Below are positions 9,196-17,933 of a stretch of 64,000 nt of DNA, piece after piece (the stretch's first letter is position 1; each line of letters begins with the position of its first letter). The notes below the pieces were generated by a model. It was not told the DNA's origin. It did not search any database and worked only from the letters and a program-made list of their open reading frames with translations. Origin of the DNA: Actimicrobium antarcticum (lineage in GTDB: Bacteria > Pseudomonadota > Gammaproteobacteria > Burkholderiales > Burkholderiaceae_D); the NCBI RefSeq assembly GCF_039536745.1, contig NZ_BAAAZE010000001.1, positions 124,001-188,000 on the forward strand, in the 5' to 3' direction. The position numbers and the translations under genes were made by a program.

Positions 9196-9621
9196 GCGGT
9201 CTCCGAAACAGTGTGTGGTGGATGCAGTCGCTGGCCGGCAAGGCTGGCATTGCCTAGGGATTTTTGCATGGCGGTCGCGCTGGATTGCATGTTGCGCGTC
9301 ACCATAACACGGGTGGGGGCGCCCGCCGGACAAGCCAGTTTTTGTTTTTTATGGCACTGAGACACGGTCCTTTCACGCAGCCCATGCTAACTAATAACTG
9401 GATGCTTATTCCGCTGAGTGACTAGCGCTAGCGTCGCTCACAAAGATTATCGGTTGGACTAACATCAACGGTCGGAATCGCCTATGATCCCCATTGGATT
9501 TTGCCGTAGAAAATAAGTACCAGTATCCAGCCAGTGGAACCAAACAAGCCTGTCGATTGCATGCCGATGGGCGCGATTGTCCACTAGCCAAACTTCAACA
9601 AAGCAACTCGAACCGGAAAAG
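9196..9621. promoter_or_regulatory. Divergent promoter region upstream of the cbb3 operon
   Basis: This 426-base gap lies between the thioesterase operon (minus) and ccoN (plus). It holds CTAGCGCTAG, a perfect 10-base palindrome near 9422-9431, and TTGGACTAACATCAA (9454-9468). The latter has one good ATCAA half of an FNR/ANR box (TTGAT-N4-ATCAA) and a poor left half. Microaerobic FNR-type control is usual for cbb3 operons, but this site alone is weak evidence. No further gene is seen. Confidence 0.35.
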
Positions 9622-11280
9622 ATGACCATGGATTTCACCGTCAGCGTTCTGCTGGGCACCTTCCTGCTGTCGATCGCAGCACTCTTCATATTTATCTGGT
9701 CGATGTCGAAAGGCTTGTTCGGCGACGGTGTTGCCGCCGCGACCGAAATTTTTGGCAAGAACGAACTTGGCACGGTGGAAGATCCGGCCGCCACCAGGAC
9801 CCAGATGGGCGGCTTGCAACAAGCCATGGGCAATGTCGCCGAGCGCATGACCGAGGAGGAGGAAGAGTCCCGCGCCCGTGCCGACAAGTCGACCTCGCTG
9901 GTGGTGGGCGTCTGCCTGACACTGGCCGTGGTCTGGCTGGTGCTGGCATCCCTTGCCGGCCTGATTTCCTCGATCAAATTACATGCGCCGGACTGGCTGG
10001 TGCAGTACGAATGGCTGACCTTCGGACGCATCCGGCCGATCCATTTGAACCTGGTGGCGTATGGCTGGTGTTCACTGGCCGGTGTGGGCGTCGCGATCTG
10101 GCTGATTCCGCGCTTGCTCAAGACCGAACTGGTCGGCGCCAAGTACGCCCTGATCGGTGGCGCGTTATGGAGCATTGGCGTATTTGCCGGTACGGTGGCG
10201 ATTGGCATGGGGTATTCCGATGGACTCGAATGGCTGGAATATCCGTGGAAGATCGATATCCTGTTGGTGGTTGGCGGAGCGCTGGTCGGTTTCCCGTTAT
10301 GGCTGACCCTGCTGCAACGCAAGGTCGAACATCTGTATGTTTCGGTCTGGTACATCGGCGCCGGCTTGCTGTGGTTCCCGATCCTGTTCCTGATTGCTAA
10401 CTGGCCGGGCCTGCATTTTGGCGTGCAGCAAGCGACCATGAACTGGTGGTTCGGGCACAACGTGCTGGGACTGTGGTTCACGCCGATTGGTCTGGCGGCA
10501 TCGTATTACTTCATCCCGAAAGTTCTCGGCAAGCCGATTCATTCGTACAACCTGTCGCTGCTGGGTTTCTGGTCGCTGGCGTTTTTCTACAGCCAGGTCG
10601 GCGGACACCATCTGATCGGTGGGCCGATACCGTCGTGGCTGGTCACGATTTCGATCGTGCAAAGCATGATGATGGCGATCCCGGTGTTCGCGGTGGCGGT
10701 CAATCAGCACATGACGGTGCTGGGTAATTTCAGGGCACTGGCGTATTCGCCAACGCTGCGCTTCATCGTGCTGGGCGCGATGATGTACACCGCCGCATCG
10801 ATCCAGGGTTCGCTGGAAGCGCTGCGTGCGGTCAACACCGTGACCCACTTCACGCATTACACGATTGCCCATGCTCACCTCGGGCTGTACGGATTTTTCT
10901 CGATGGTCATGTTTGGCTCGATCTATTTCATCATGCCGCGCGTGATGAACTGGGAATGGCCGTATCCGAAACTGATCTCGCTGCATTTCTGGCTGGTGCT
11001 GATCGGTTTTGCGATCTACTTCATCTGGCTCTCCATCGGTGGCTGGTTGCAGGGACTGGCCATGCTGGACGAGAACACGACCTTCATGCAATCGGTCGCC
11101 ATCACGTTACCGTATCTGGAAGCACGTTCGATCGGTGGCGGACTGATGACGCTGGGGCATCTGGTGTTTGCGGCCCACTTCTTTGCGATGGGCTGGAAGT
11201 TCGGTCCGAAGCGCCTTGGTGCTGCATTGCTGAGTAATTCGCTGTTGTCACGTCTGACCGGCAAAGGAGTCACAGCATGA
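9622..11280 (+). CDS. ccoN: cbb3-type cytochrome c oxidase subunit I with CcoS-like N-terminus
   Basis: A 552-residue membrane protein, the haem b / haem b3-CuB catalytic subunit. Metal-ligand regions are clear: RIRPIHLNLVAYGW, WWFGHNVLGLW, VGGHHLIGG and HYTIAHAHLGLYGFF. Before the first canonical helix there are about 90 extra residues: one helix with FIWSMSKGLFGD, similar to the one-helix CcoS maturation protein, then an acidic linker (TEEEEESRARADKS). No separate ccoS or ccoQ gene is seen, so this may be a CcoS-CcoN fusion. ATG 9622 (or 9628) is preferred; a TTG at 9577 is in frame. It overlaps ccoO by 4 bases. Confidence 0.92.
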   Translation: MTMDFTVSVLLGTFLLSIAALFIFIWSMSKGLFGDGVAAATEIFGKNELGTVEDPAATRTQMGGLQQAMGNVAERMTEEEEESRARADKSTSLVVGVCLTLAVVWLVLASLAGLISSIKLHAPDWLVQYEWLTFGRIRPIHLNLVAYGWCSLAGVGVAIWLIPRLLKTELVGAKYALIGGALWSIGVFAGTVAIGMGYSDGLEWLEYPWKIDILLVVGGALVGFPLWLTLLQRKVEHLYVSVWYIGAGLLWFPILFLIANWPGLHFGVQQATMNWWFGHNVLGLWFTPIGLAASYYFIPKVLGKPIHSYNLSLLGFWSLAFFYSQVGGHHLIGGPIPSWLVTISIVQSMMMAIPVFAVAVNQHMTVLGNFRALAYSPTLRFIVLGAMMYTAASIQGSLEALRAVNTVTHFTHYTIAHAHLGLYGFFSMVMFGSIYFIMPRVMNWEWPYPKLISLHFWLVLIGFAIYFIWLSIGGWLQGLAMLDENTTFMQSVAITLPYLEARSIGGGLMTLGHLVFAAHFFAMGWKFGPKRLGAALLSNSLLSRLTGKGVTA

Positions 11281-11921
11281 GCGCCGGAAAAAGTTTCTGG
11301 GAAATGGACGAGCTGCGCCTGATCGTGGGCGCGATGGTGATCCTTGGTGGTGCTACCGGCATCCTGGTGGTGCTGCCCTACCTGCTGCTGGAAAATGTCA
11401 AACCGCCAGCCGGTCTCAAACCGTATACCGACCAGCAATGGCTGGGTCGTCAGACCTACATCGCCAACGGATGCGTGTATTGCCATTCGCAGCAACCACG
11501 CGATATCAAGCAGGCGCCGGACGCCAAGCGCGGCTGGGGCAGGGCGTCGGTGGCGGGCGATTACGCCTACGACACACCGCATCTGCTGGGCACCATGCGT
11601 ACCGGCCCGGACCTGCTCAATATCGGCGCACGCCAGCCCAGCAAGGACTGGCATCTCGGTCATCTGTACCAGCCACGCGCCTACACACCGGGCTCGATCA
11701 TGCCGTCATATCCGTTTCTGTTCGAGGTCCGTCAGGGTGCGGCAAAGGCGGGAGAAACCGTGGTGAATCTGCCGCCGAGCTTCGCCAAGGCAGGCCAGGT
11801 TGTCGTCGCCAAACCTGAAGCGCTGGCTCTGGTCGACTATCTGGTGTCGCTGGATCGGACCTATCCGGCCTTGCCGCCGCTACCCGTTGCAGTTGCGCCT
11901 TCTGCGAAGGAAAAGCCATGA
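11277..11921 (+). CDS. ccoO: cbb3-type oxidase subunit II, monoheme cytochrome c
   Basis: A 214-residue protein with one N-terminal membrane anchor (LIVGAMVILGGATGILVVLPYLLL) and a periplasmic c-type haem domain. The haem site is CVYCH in ANGCVYCHSQQPRD, and the distal Met lies in PGSIMPSYPFLF, both standard for CcoO. RTGPDLLNIGARQ and DWHLGHLYQPRAYTPGS are also family hallmarks. It carries electrons from cytochrome c to CcoN. It overlaps ccoN and the next gene by 4 bases each. Confidence 0.95.
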   Translation: MSAGKSFWEMDELRLIVGAMVILGGATGILVVLPYLLLENVKPPAGLKPYTDQQWLGRQTYIANGCVYCHSQQPRDIKQAPDAKRGWGRASVAGDYAYDTPHLLGTMRTGPDLLNIGARQPSKDWHLGHLYQPRAYTPGSIMPSYPFLFEVRQGAAKAGETVVNLPPSFAKAGQVVVAKPEALALVDYLVSLDRTYPALPPLPVAVAPSAKEKP

Positions 11922-12523
11922 GCAAACCAAAACGCCCGGTGTCGAGTGCACAGCGCGGCCGTGAAAATGCCGATCCGGACGAGGGCGTACGGCCACTTCC
12001 CTGGTTTCTGGTGATGTTCCTCGGTGCCATGGCGATGTGGGGGGCGTTCTACATTTACAGCACGCCGTCCGGTGAGGATTCGGCCTATGGCGATCAGCGC
12101 ACGGTCGAGACCTTGCGGCCACCGGTTCTGACTGCCGGTGCGGTGTCGCAGGTCGATGGCAAGCAGATATATGGCAGCAAGTGCGCTGCCTGCCACCAGG
12201 CCACCGGATTGGGTGTGGCGGGCGTGTTCCCGCCGCTGGTCGCCTCCGAATGGGTGGTCGAGGATGAAAAAATCCTGACCCATATCCTGCTGCATGGCAT
12301 CAACGGCGAGATCACGGTCAAGGGTGTCGTCTACAAGGGCGCGATGCCGGCATGGCAATCCATGAGTGATGCCGAACTGGCGGCGGTAATGACGTACATA
12401 CGCGCCGAATGGGGTAACAAGGCCCCACCGATCACGGCAGAGACCGTCAAGGCCCAGCGCGAAGCGACCAAAGACCGTACCGAGCCGTACAAAGGTGGCG
12501 CAGAACTCAAATCGGCGTCCTGA
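11918..12523 (+). CDS. Membrane-anchored monoheme cytochrome c in the CcoP position
   Basis: A 201-residue protein: basic N-terminus, one membrane helix (WFLVMFLGAMAMWGAFYIY), then one c-type haem domain with CAACH (KCAACHQATGLGVAGVFPPL) and an axial Met in YKGAMPAWQSMSD. Canonical CcoP has two haem sites; only one is present. It probably acts as the electron-entry subunit of this reduced oxidase. Its end overlaps the SCO gene by 29 bases if that gene begins at GTG 12495. Confidence 0.88.
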   Translation: MSKPKRPVSSAQRGRENADPDEGVRPLPWFLVMFLGAMAMWGAFYIYSTPSGEDSAYGDQRTVETLRPPVLTAGAVSQVDGKQIYGSKCAACHQATGLGVAGVFPPLVASEWVVEDEKILTHILLHGINGEITVKGVVYKGAMPAWQSMSDAELAAVMTYIRAEWGNKAPPITAETVKAQREATKDRTEPYKGGAELKSAS

Positions 12524-13157
12524 GACGCCAGCCCCGGGCTTGCTGCACACCTTCGCGGCCAGTCTCGCGGCACTGCTGATCGGGATCACCGTGATCCTGC
12601 TGGCGACCGATAGCGGGCATGCGTTCACGACCGAAGCGCTGCGGCGCGGGCAGGTCGCCCGCACGCCGCAGCCGCTGCCGGATTTTGCGCTGCGTGACCA
12701 ATTCGGGCGTACGGGGTCGCTAAACCAGTTGCTGGTCAGCGACGGCCGGGTCCGCATCGTCGACTTTATCTATACCCGTTGCCAGACGGTGTGCAGCTCG
12801 CTCGGCGCGGTCTATCAGCGCCTGCAGCAGCAGATCATTGAGCGCGGCTTGCAGGGACAAATCGGTTTGCTGTCGGTCAGTTTTGATCCGGCCAATGACG
12901 ACACGGCCGCCTTGCAAGCGTATGCGACGCGCATGCGCATGAACCCGGTTGCCTGGGATGTCGTCACGCTGGCTGCCGCGCAGGACCGGCGCGGTTTGCT
13001 GGATGCGTTCGGCATCATGGTCGTACCGGCGCCGCTGGGCGAGTTCGAACACAACGCCGCGCTGCACATCATCGACCGGCGCGGACGGCTGGTGCGCATC
13101 GTCGGCTATGACGCGATCGATCAGGTACTCGACATCGCGCTGGACGCAGCACGGTGA
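12495..13157 (+). CDS. SCO1/SenC-family copper chaperone
   Basis: A 220-residue protein with an N-terminal hydrophobic anchor and a thioredoxin-fold SCO domain. Copper ligands are visible: the CxxxC pair in YTRCQTVCSSL and the His in EHNAALHIIDRRG. SCO proteins deliver copper to oxidase metal centres in the periplasm, which fits this operon. The GTG at 12495 is the only conventional start before the anchor; a TTG near 12540, just after the previous stop, is a possible alternative. It ends in a GTGA overlap with the next gene. Confidence 0.9.
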   Translation: MAQNSNRRPETPAPGLLHTFAASLAALLIGITVILLATDSGHAFTTEALRRGQVARTPQPLPDFALRDQFGRTGSLNQLLVSDGRVRIVDFIYTRCQTVCSSLGAVYQRLQQQIIERGLQGQIGLLSVSFDPANDDTAALQAYATRMRMNPVAWDVVTLAAAQDRRGLLDAFGIMVVPAPLGEFEHNAALHIIDRRGRLVRIVGYDAIDQVLDIALDAAR

Positions 13158-13720
13158 GGGCTATCCTGTTCGCCATCAGCATCACCGTCACGGCCATCGC
13201 GCTGTCGTTTGCACCACTGCGTTTCCTGATCGAGCAAAGCATGGTCTGGCATATGGCTGTACAGATGCCGCTGCTAGTACTTGCCGGCTGGTTGGTGATG
13301 CGGGCGATGTCGCGCTGGCGCACGTTGCACTGGCTGGCACCGTGGAATCGCTATGGCCTGACCGGCTTCATCACGGCGCTGGTGATCCTCGCCTACTGGA
13401 TGTTGCCGCTGGCGATAGACCGTGCAGTCGTGTTGCCATCGGCCGACCTGTTGAAATTGCTCACGCTGTTTCTGGCCGGCCTGCTGTTGCAGCATTCATT
13501 CGCCTGTTCGCCGGCGGCGCTGCAATTGTTTTTCGTAGGCTATCTGGTCTCGATGATGACCTGGCTCGGCAGCTATTTCGTCACCACGGATCTGCGCCTT
13601 TGCAATGCCTATTCGCTGGCAACACAGGTACGGACCGGATGGGGGATCGCCGCGATCGGAATCGGACTGGGGGCATTGTGGGTCGGGTATGCGGTAAGGC
13701 AGATTCGGACAATTAACTGA
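13154..13720 (+). CDS. Polytopic membrane protein, possibly CtaG-like
   Basis: A 188-residue protein with five or six hydrophobic helices, starting at a GTG that overlaps the SCO stop (GTGA). EQSMVWHMAVQMPLLVLAGW resembles the His/Met-rich helix of CtaG-type oxidase assembly proteins, and there is a second Cys/Met-containing region (LLQHSFACSP). From position and residues I infer a copper or oxidase assembly role; the family assignment is not secure. It is the last gene of the cbb3 operon. Confidence 0.7.
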   Translation: MRAILFAISITVTAIALSFAPLRFLIEQSMVWHMAVQMPLLVLAGWLVMRAMSRWRTLHWLAPWNRYGLTGFITALVILAYWMLPLAIDRAVVLPSADLLKLLTLFLAGLLLQHSFACSPAALQLFFVGYLVSMMTWLGSYFVTTDLRLCNAYSLATQVRTGWGIAAIGIGLGALWVGYAVRQIRTIN

Positions 13721-13752
13721 GCGTTGTTGCGGCACCATCGCAGTCACCCACC

Positions 13753-14808
13753 TCAGCCGCGCGCATACCAGTCCCTGGAATTGTTGACGACAAACACCAC
13801 CAGCAGCATCACCGGCACCTCGATCAGAACCCCGACCACGGTCGCCAGCGCCGCACCGGACTCGAAGCCAAAAATGCTGATCGCCGCCGCGACCGCCAGC
13901 TCGAAAAAGTTCGATGCCCCGATCAGCGCCGACGGGCCTGCCACCGAATGCTTTTCACCGAGCTTGCGGTTGAGCCAGTACGCCAGCGATGACGTGAACA
14001 AAACCTGAATCAGGATCGGCACGGCCAGCAACAGGATCACCAGTGGCTGGCGCAGGATGGCATCGCCCTGGAACGCAAACAGCAACACCAGCGTCGCCAG
14101 CAACGCAGCGATCGAGAGCGGCTGGATCTTGTCCATCACCGTATCGAAGCTGGCCTGTCCGCGCGCCAGCAACAGCTTGCGCAGCACTTGCGCAATGATT
14201 ACCGGCACCACGATGTAAAGCACCACCGACGTGACCAGCGTATCCCACGGCACAGTGATGCTCGACACGCCCAGCAAAAACGCCACCAGCGGCGCGAATG
14301 CAAACACCATGATCAGGTCATTCATTGCCACTTGCGACAGCGTGAAATACGGGTCGCCGCCGGTCAACCGGCTCCAGACAAACACCATGGCCGTACAGGG
14401 TGCAGCCGCCAGCAAAATCAGGCCGCCGATGTAGCTGTCGAGCTGATCGGCAGGCAGTAGCGGCGCAAACAGAACCCGGATGAAGATGTAGCCCAGCAGC
14501 GCCATCGAAAACGGCTTGACCAGCCAGTTGATGAACAGCGTTACGCCGATGCCACGCATGTGGCCACGGATCTGGCTCATCGCACTGAAGTCGATTTTCA
14601 GCAGCATCGGAATGATCATCACCCAAATCAGCAACCCGACCGGCAAGTTGACTTTGGCCACCTCCATCGCGCCGATGCTCTTGAAGAGTGCTGGCAACCA
14701 CTGGCCCAGTACGATGCCGACCACGATACAAAGTGCCACCCAGGCAGTGAGATAACGTTCGAAAAAAGACATGGGCGCACGGGCGGTAACGTTGGGTTGG
14801 ACGGACAT
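13753..14808 (-). CDS. acr3: ACR3-family arsenite efflux permease
   Basis: A 351-residue inner-membrane protein with ten hydrophobic helices. Hallmarks of ACR3 are PVGLLIWVMIIPMLLKID, FINWLVKPFSMALLGYIF, the cysteine that handles arsenite in LLAAAPCTAMVFVWS, and ALIGASNFFELAVAAAI. It exports As(III) or Sb(III) using the proton gradient. No arsR, arsC or arsH is adjacent, which is unusual for this family. A long inverted repeat with an ArsR-like look sits 69 bases upstream. The gene is convergent with the cbb3 operon, with 32 bases between the stops. Confidence 0.93.
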   Translation of the reverse strand: MSVQPNVTARAPMSFFERYLTAWVALCIVVGIVLGQWLPALFKSIGAMEVAKVNLPVGLLIWVMIIPMLLKIDFSAMSQIRGHMRGIGVTLFINWLVKPFSMALLGYIFIRVLFAPLLPADQLDSYIGGLILLAAAPCTAMVFVWSRLTGGDPYFTLSQVAMNDLIMVFAFAPLVAFLLGVSSITVPWDTLVTSVVLYIVVPVIIAQVLRKLLLARGQASFDTVMDKIQPLSIAALLATLVLLFAFQGDAILRQPLVILLLAVPILIQVLFTSSLAYWLNRKLGEKHSVAGPSALIGASNFFELAVAAAISIFGFESGAALATVVGVLIEVPVMLLVVFVVNNSRDWYARG

Positions 14809-14876
14809 GGGGTTTCCTGAGGGTGGATTGGATGGTTGTCAGTGGTAGCGCAATGGAAGCGATAAAACCGACACTG

Positions 14877-14904
14877 AATTCGATGCTTCGATAATAGTCG
14901 AATT
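14877..14904. promoter_or_regulatory. Inverted repeat AATTCGA-N14-TCGAATT, candidate ArsR-type operator
   Basis: Perfect 7-bp arms AATTCGA (14877-14883) and TCGAATT (14898-14904), with a further TTCGATAATAG inside. It lies 69 bases upstream of the acr3 start codon, where the promoter should be. TTCGA-containing palindromes are common in arsenic operators. The link is inferred because no arsR gene is in the window. Confidence 0.5.
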
Positions 14905-15076
14905 ATGGGTGGGCGCGCCATGGCTTGATGAAGAATTTCCTGCTGCGGTGATCCGTATTAGGGATTGCGGATTGCGGGGAGGTGATCGCTGGTAACCCGG
15001 GCCTCTGGCCAGACCCGAAACGCATTCCGGAAAGCCTGTCAAACTAGGCACCCGATTTTAGTACAGGAAGCGAACG

Positions 15077-16603
15077 ATGGCACCCAGCCTGGTCTGGTTC
15101 AAGCGCGATTTGCGGCTGCATGACCATGCCGCGCTGACTCAGGCTGCCGCGATGGGTCCGGTCCTGTGCCTGTACGTCATCGAACCGGAAGTCTGGGCCG
15201 CAGACGATGCCGCCAACCAGCATTACCAGTTTTTGCTGGAGAGCCTGGCCGAACTGGCCGTCGCGCTGCAGCGTCGCGGCGGGCACCTGCATGTCGCCAG
15301 CGGCGACCTCACGGCGATCCTCAGCGACCTGTACGCACAAGTGCCGTTTGCCCACCTGTACTCCCACGAAGAAACCGGTAACGGCGTGACCTATCGTCGT
15401 GATCAGGCGGTGGCGTGCTGGTGTGGCGAGCACGGCGTCGCATGGCACGAGACACCGCAATTCGGCGTGGTGCGGCGGCTGTCGGGTCGCGACAAGTGGC
15501 AGCGCAAATGGGAAGAGCATGTGCGCTTGCCGTGCCTGCCGGTACCGCATCTGGAATTTTCCGCATGGCCCTTGCCGCAATCCCGCGCACCCGTATCGGA
15601 GCAACTGGGACTTGACCCGCACGATCCCCCACAACGCCAGCGAGGTGGACGCCGACAGGGCATCGCGGTGCTGCAGAGTTTTTTGTTCGATCGCAGTGGT
15701 CAGTATCGCGGCGGGATTTCATCGCCGCTGTCTGCACCGACCGCTTGCTCGCGGCTCTCGCCGTATCTGGCATTGGGCGCGCTGAGCCTGCGTGAAATCG
15801 TCCATGCCACGCGCAAGCAACTGGCAGCGCTACCGGCCGACGCCAGCCGTCGCAAGGCCGGCCTGACCGGCTTTACCAGTCGCCTGTACTGGCACTGCCA
15901 CTTCATCCAGAAACTCGAAAGCGAACCTGAACTGGAGTTTCGCAATCTGCATCAGGGCTATGACGGACTGCGTGAAAACGACTGGAACCAGCGCCATTTC
16001 GACGCGCTGATGGCCGGCCGCACTGGCTGGCCGCTGGTCGATGCCTGCGTCGAAATGCTGCGCCAGACTGGCTGGCTCAATTTCAGGATGCGCGCCATGC
16101 TGGTCTCGGTGGCTGCGTATCCGCTCTGGCTGCACTGGCGTCCGGTCGGACTGTGGCTGGCGCGGCAATTCCTGGACTACGAACCCGGCATTCACTGGAG
16201 CCAGATGCAAATGCAATCCGGCACCACCGGCATCAATGTGCCGCGTATCTACAACCCGATCAAGCAGGCCCATGACCACGACCCGCATGGACATTTTGTG
16301 CGGCGCTGGTTGCCGGCGATGCGCAAGGTACCAGATGCGTGGCTGTTCGAACCATGGCGCATGCCGGCCGATTTGCAGGCGCGCTATGGGGTGGTGGTGG
16401 GGGAGGATATTGCGATGCCGCTGGTGGATCTGGAGCTGGCGACGCGTCAGGCCAAGGAGAAGTTGTTTGGCTTGCGCAAGCTGCCCGAGATTCGTGCCGG
16501 ACAGGCGGCGATCGTCGAGAAGCATGGGTCGCGGGGGCGGCATCGGGATCGGTTATCGAATGCACCTGCGGTGGATTCGGGGCAGTTGACGTTGGGGTTT
16601 TGA
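15077..16603 (+). CDS. Photolyase/cryptochrome-family flavoprotein
   Basis: A 508-residue cytoplasmic protein. The N-terminal alpha/beta domain opens SLVWFKRDLRLHDHAAL, the standard photolyase start. The helical FAD domain has RLSPYLALGALSLREI, FTSRLYWHCHFIQKLE, GWPLVDACVEMLRQTGWLNFRMRAML, and HWSQMQMQSGTTGINVPRIYNP with the FAD-cradling Asn region. It probably repairs pyrimidine dimers with blue light, or is a related cryptochrome; motifs alone do not separate the two. AGGAAG precedes the ATG. A single gene between the acr3 promoter and the KfrA-like gene. Confidence 0.9.
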   Translation: MAPSLVWFKRDLRLHDHAALTQAAAMGPVLCLYVIEPEVWAADDAANQHYQFLLESLAELAVALQRRGGHLHVASGDLTAILSDLYAQVPFAHLYSHEETGNGVTYRRDQAVACWCGEHGVAWHETPQFGVVRRLSGRDKWQRKWEEHVRLPCLPVPHLEFSAWPLPQSRAPVSEQLGLDPHDPPQRQRGGRRQGIAVLQSFLFDRSGQYRGGISSPLSAPTACSRLSPYLALGALSLREIVHATRKQLAALPADASRRKAGLTGFTSRLYWHCHFIQKLESEPELEFRNLHQGYDGLRENDWNQRHFDALMAGRTGWPLVDACVEMLRQTGWLNFRMRAMLVSVAAYPLWLHWRPVGLWLARQFLDYEPGIHWSQMQMQSGTTGINVPRIYNPIKQAHDHDPHGHFVRRWLPAMRKVPDAWLFEPWRMPADLQARYGVVVGEDIAMPLVDLELATRQAKEKLFGLRKLPEIRAGQAAIVEKHGSRGRHRDRLSNAPAVDSGQLTLGF

Positions 16604-16705
16604 ATGTGTTTTAACGGCGCCGCAACGGCTAGTAATATGGCGCTTGGCGGCCTAGCCTGCGGACTACGTTCTGCGACAGTTACGTTGGGCTGCTACGCCT
16701 GACAG

Positions 16706-17761
16706 TCATACCGCACCCGGCGCGCTAGCCTGCCGCGCTGCCTGTAAAACCCGTGCCTGCAACTCAGCACGCTCCTGGATCAGCGTCAGTCGGGACTGGT
16801 CCAGTTCCTTCAAATCCCGGTCTGCCTGTGTCACCTGCTGCGCCATCAATACGAGTTCTCTGGCCTGTATTGCCACTTGAATGCGCGCTGCAATCGCTGC
16901 CTCCTGTGCCGTATCCAGCTGCTGCGCAGTCGTCTGTGCCGTCGACGACAATTGGGCATGCTGGTAAGTCAGCTGATCGCGTTCCGCCCGGCACGATTCC
17001 AGTGCGCTCTGCAGCGTCTGCGCGGTGTTCTGCAGTCCTGCGACTTGTTCCTGCAACTGTGCCGTCTGCGTATGCTGTTGTACGACGCTGGCTTGCTGTT
17101 GCAGCAAGCGCTGCTGCGCGGCGGCGAGGTTCTGTTCCAGGCGCATCGAGTGCTGGTCGGTTGCTTGTCGTTCCTGGGTGCGTTGTTCCACGCTGGCCGC
17201 GACGAAATGATCGAACTGTGCGCGTGACTGGGTCAATTGCCTGTTCAGCGCAGTCACTTCGGCAGCGCGATCGGTCAGGCGTTGCAGCAATCCGGCGTTA
17301 TCGCTCTGCAAGCTGGCTTGCCTGACAACTAGCATCTGGTGATCCGTTCGCAAGGTTGACAGCTCTGCCTTCAGTTGAACGACTTCTTCCCGCAGGGCGG
17401 CCTTGTCATTGAGCAGGATGCGGCTCTCGTCCTCGGCCTGGCGGGTGGCTTCGGCGGCCAGCTGCAGCGCGACATGGTGGGCATCGTGTGCCTGCTCCAG
17501 TTGCAGCTGTACATCGCCCTGCAATTTGTCATGTACGCCTTTCATGGCTTGGAGTAATGCGCTCGGCAGGCCGGATTCGGCTGCGCTCACGGTGTCCTGA
17601 TGCTCGTCTTTCCAGCGTTTCAACAGCGGTGCAATGGTGGTCTTGCTGCCGGTATTGCCGAGCGCCGCGCGAACGGTATCCACGGTGGGATTCCTGCCGT
17701 CAGCAGCTAACTGGGCTGCTGCATTGGCAACATGGGAATAAACGATGCCTGCGCGTGCCAT
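16706..17761 (-). CDS. KfrA/TnpT-like DNA-binding coiled-coil protein
   Basis: A 351-residue protein. The first 60 or so residues (VANAAAQLAADGRNPTVDTVRAALGNTGSKTTIAPLLKRWKDE) match the KfrA_N DNA-binding domain. Nearly all the rest is one long Gln/Ala/Leu-rich coiled coil. KfrA proteins bind operators on plasmids, and the same architecture occurs in TnpT, which helps the tyrosine recombinase TnpS resolve cointegrates of Tn4651-type transposons. It is divergent from a tyrosine recombinase, as tnpT is from tnpS. AGGGGAT precedes the ATG. No transposase is seen nearby. Confidence 0.85.
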   Translation of the reverse strand: MARAGIVYSHVANAAAQLAADGRNPTVDTVRAALGNTGSKTTIAPLLKRWKDEHQDTVSAAESGLPSALLQAMKGVHDKLQGDVQLQLEQAHDAHHVALQLAAEATRQAEDESRILLNDKAALREEVVQLKAELSTLRTDHQMLVVRQASLQSDNAGLLQRLTDRAAEVTALNRQLTQSRAQFDHFVAASVEQRTQERQATDQHSMRLEQNLAAAQQRLLQQQASVVQQHTQTAQLQEQVAGLQNTAQTLQSALESCRAERDQLTYQHAQLSSTAQTTAQQLDTAQEAAIAARIQVAIQARELVLMAQQVTQADRDLKELDQSRLTLIQERAELQARVLQAARQASAPGAV

Positions 17762-17784
17762 ACGATCCCCTGAATTACATAACG

Positions 17785-17803
17785 TATTACATGATACGTA
17801 ATA
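17785..17803. promoter_or_regulatory. Palindrome TATTAC-N7-GTAATA, candidate KfrA-type operator
   Basis: TATTACATGATACGTAATA has perfect 6-bp arms and lies 24 bases upstream of the KfrA-like ATG. It sits in an AT-rich stretch with several more TACG/CGTA elements, including another ATTAC at 17774-17778, 12 bases before the one in the arm. KfrA-type proteins bind such repeated sites next to their own genes. Autoregulation is inferred. Confidence 0.55.
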
Positions 17804-17852
17804 ATACGAAATACTACGATAAAAAATTATTTGAAATTACCGTGAATAGACG

Positions 17853-17872
17853 ACGATAAGATTGCTTATCGT
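17853..17872. promoter_or_regulatory. Perfect 8-bp-arm palindrome, candidate recombination core or operator
   Basis: ACGATAAG and CTTATCGT flank the 4-base spacer ATTG, giving a 20-base inverted repeat between the KfrA-like gene and the recombinase. Tyrosine recombinase core sites are two inverted arms around a short 6-8 bp spacer, and TnpS-type systems have their site between the two divergent genes. The 4-base spacer is short for a crossover region, so it may instead be an operator or the inner part of longer arms. Confidence 0.5.
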
Positions 17873-17933
17873 GGGTCAAGATCCAATCTGCGATGGTATT
17901 CTGCCTAATTCCGGTACACCGTCGACTGACTGC

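Noticed and set aside
9454..9468. FNR/ANR box upstream of ccoN
   Set aside because: Only one half (ATCAA) fits; the other half is TTGGA with shifted spacing, so I list it as part of the promoter region only.
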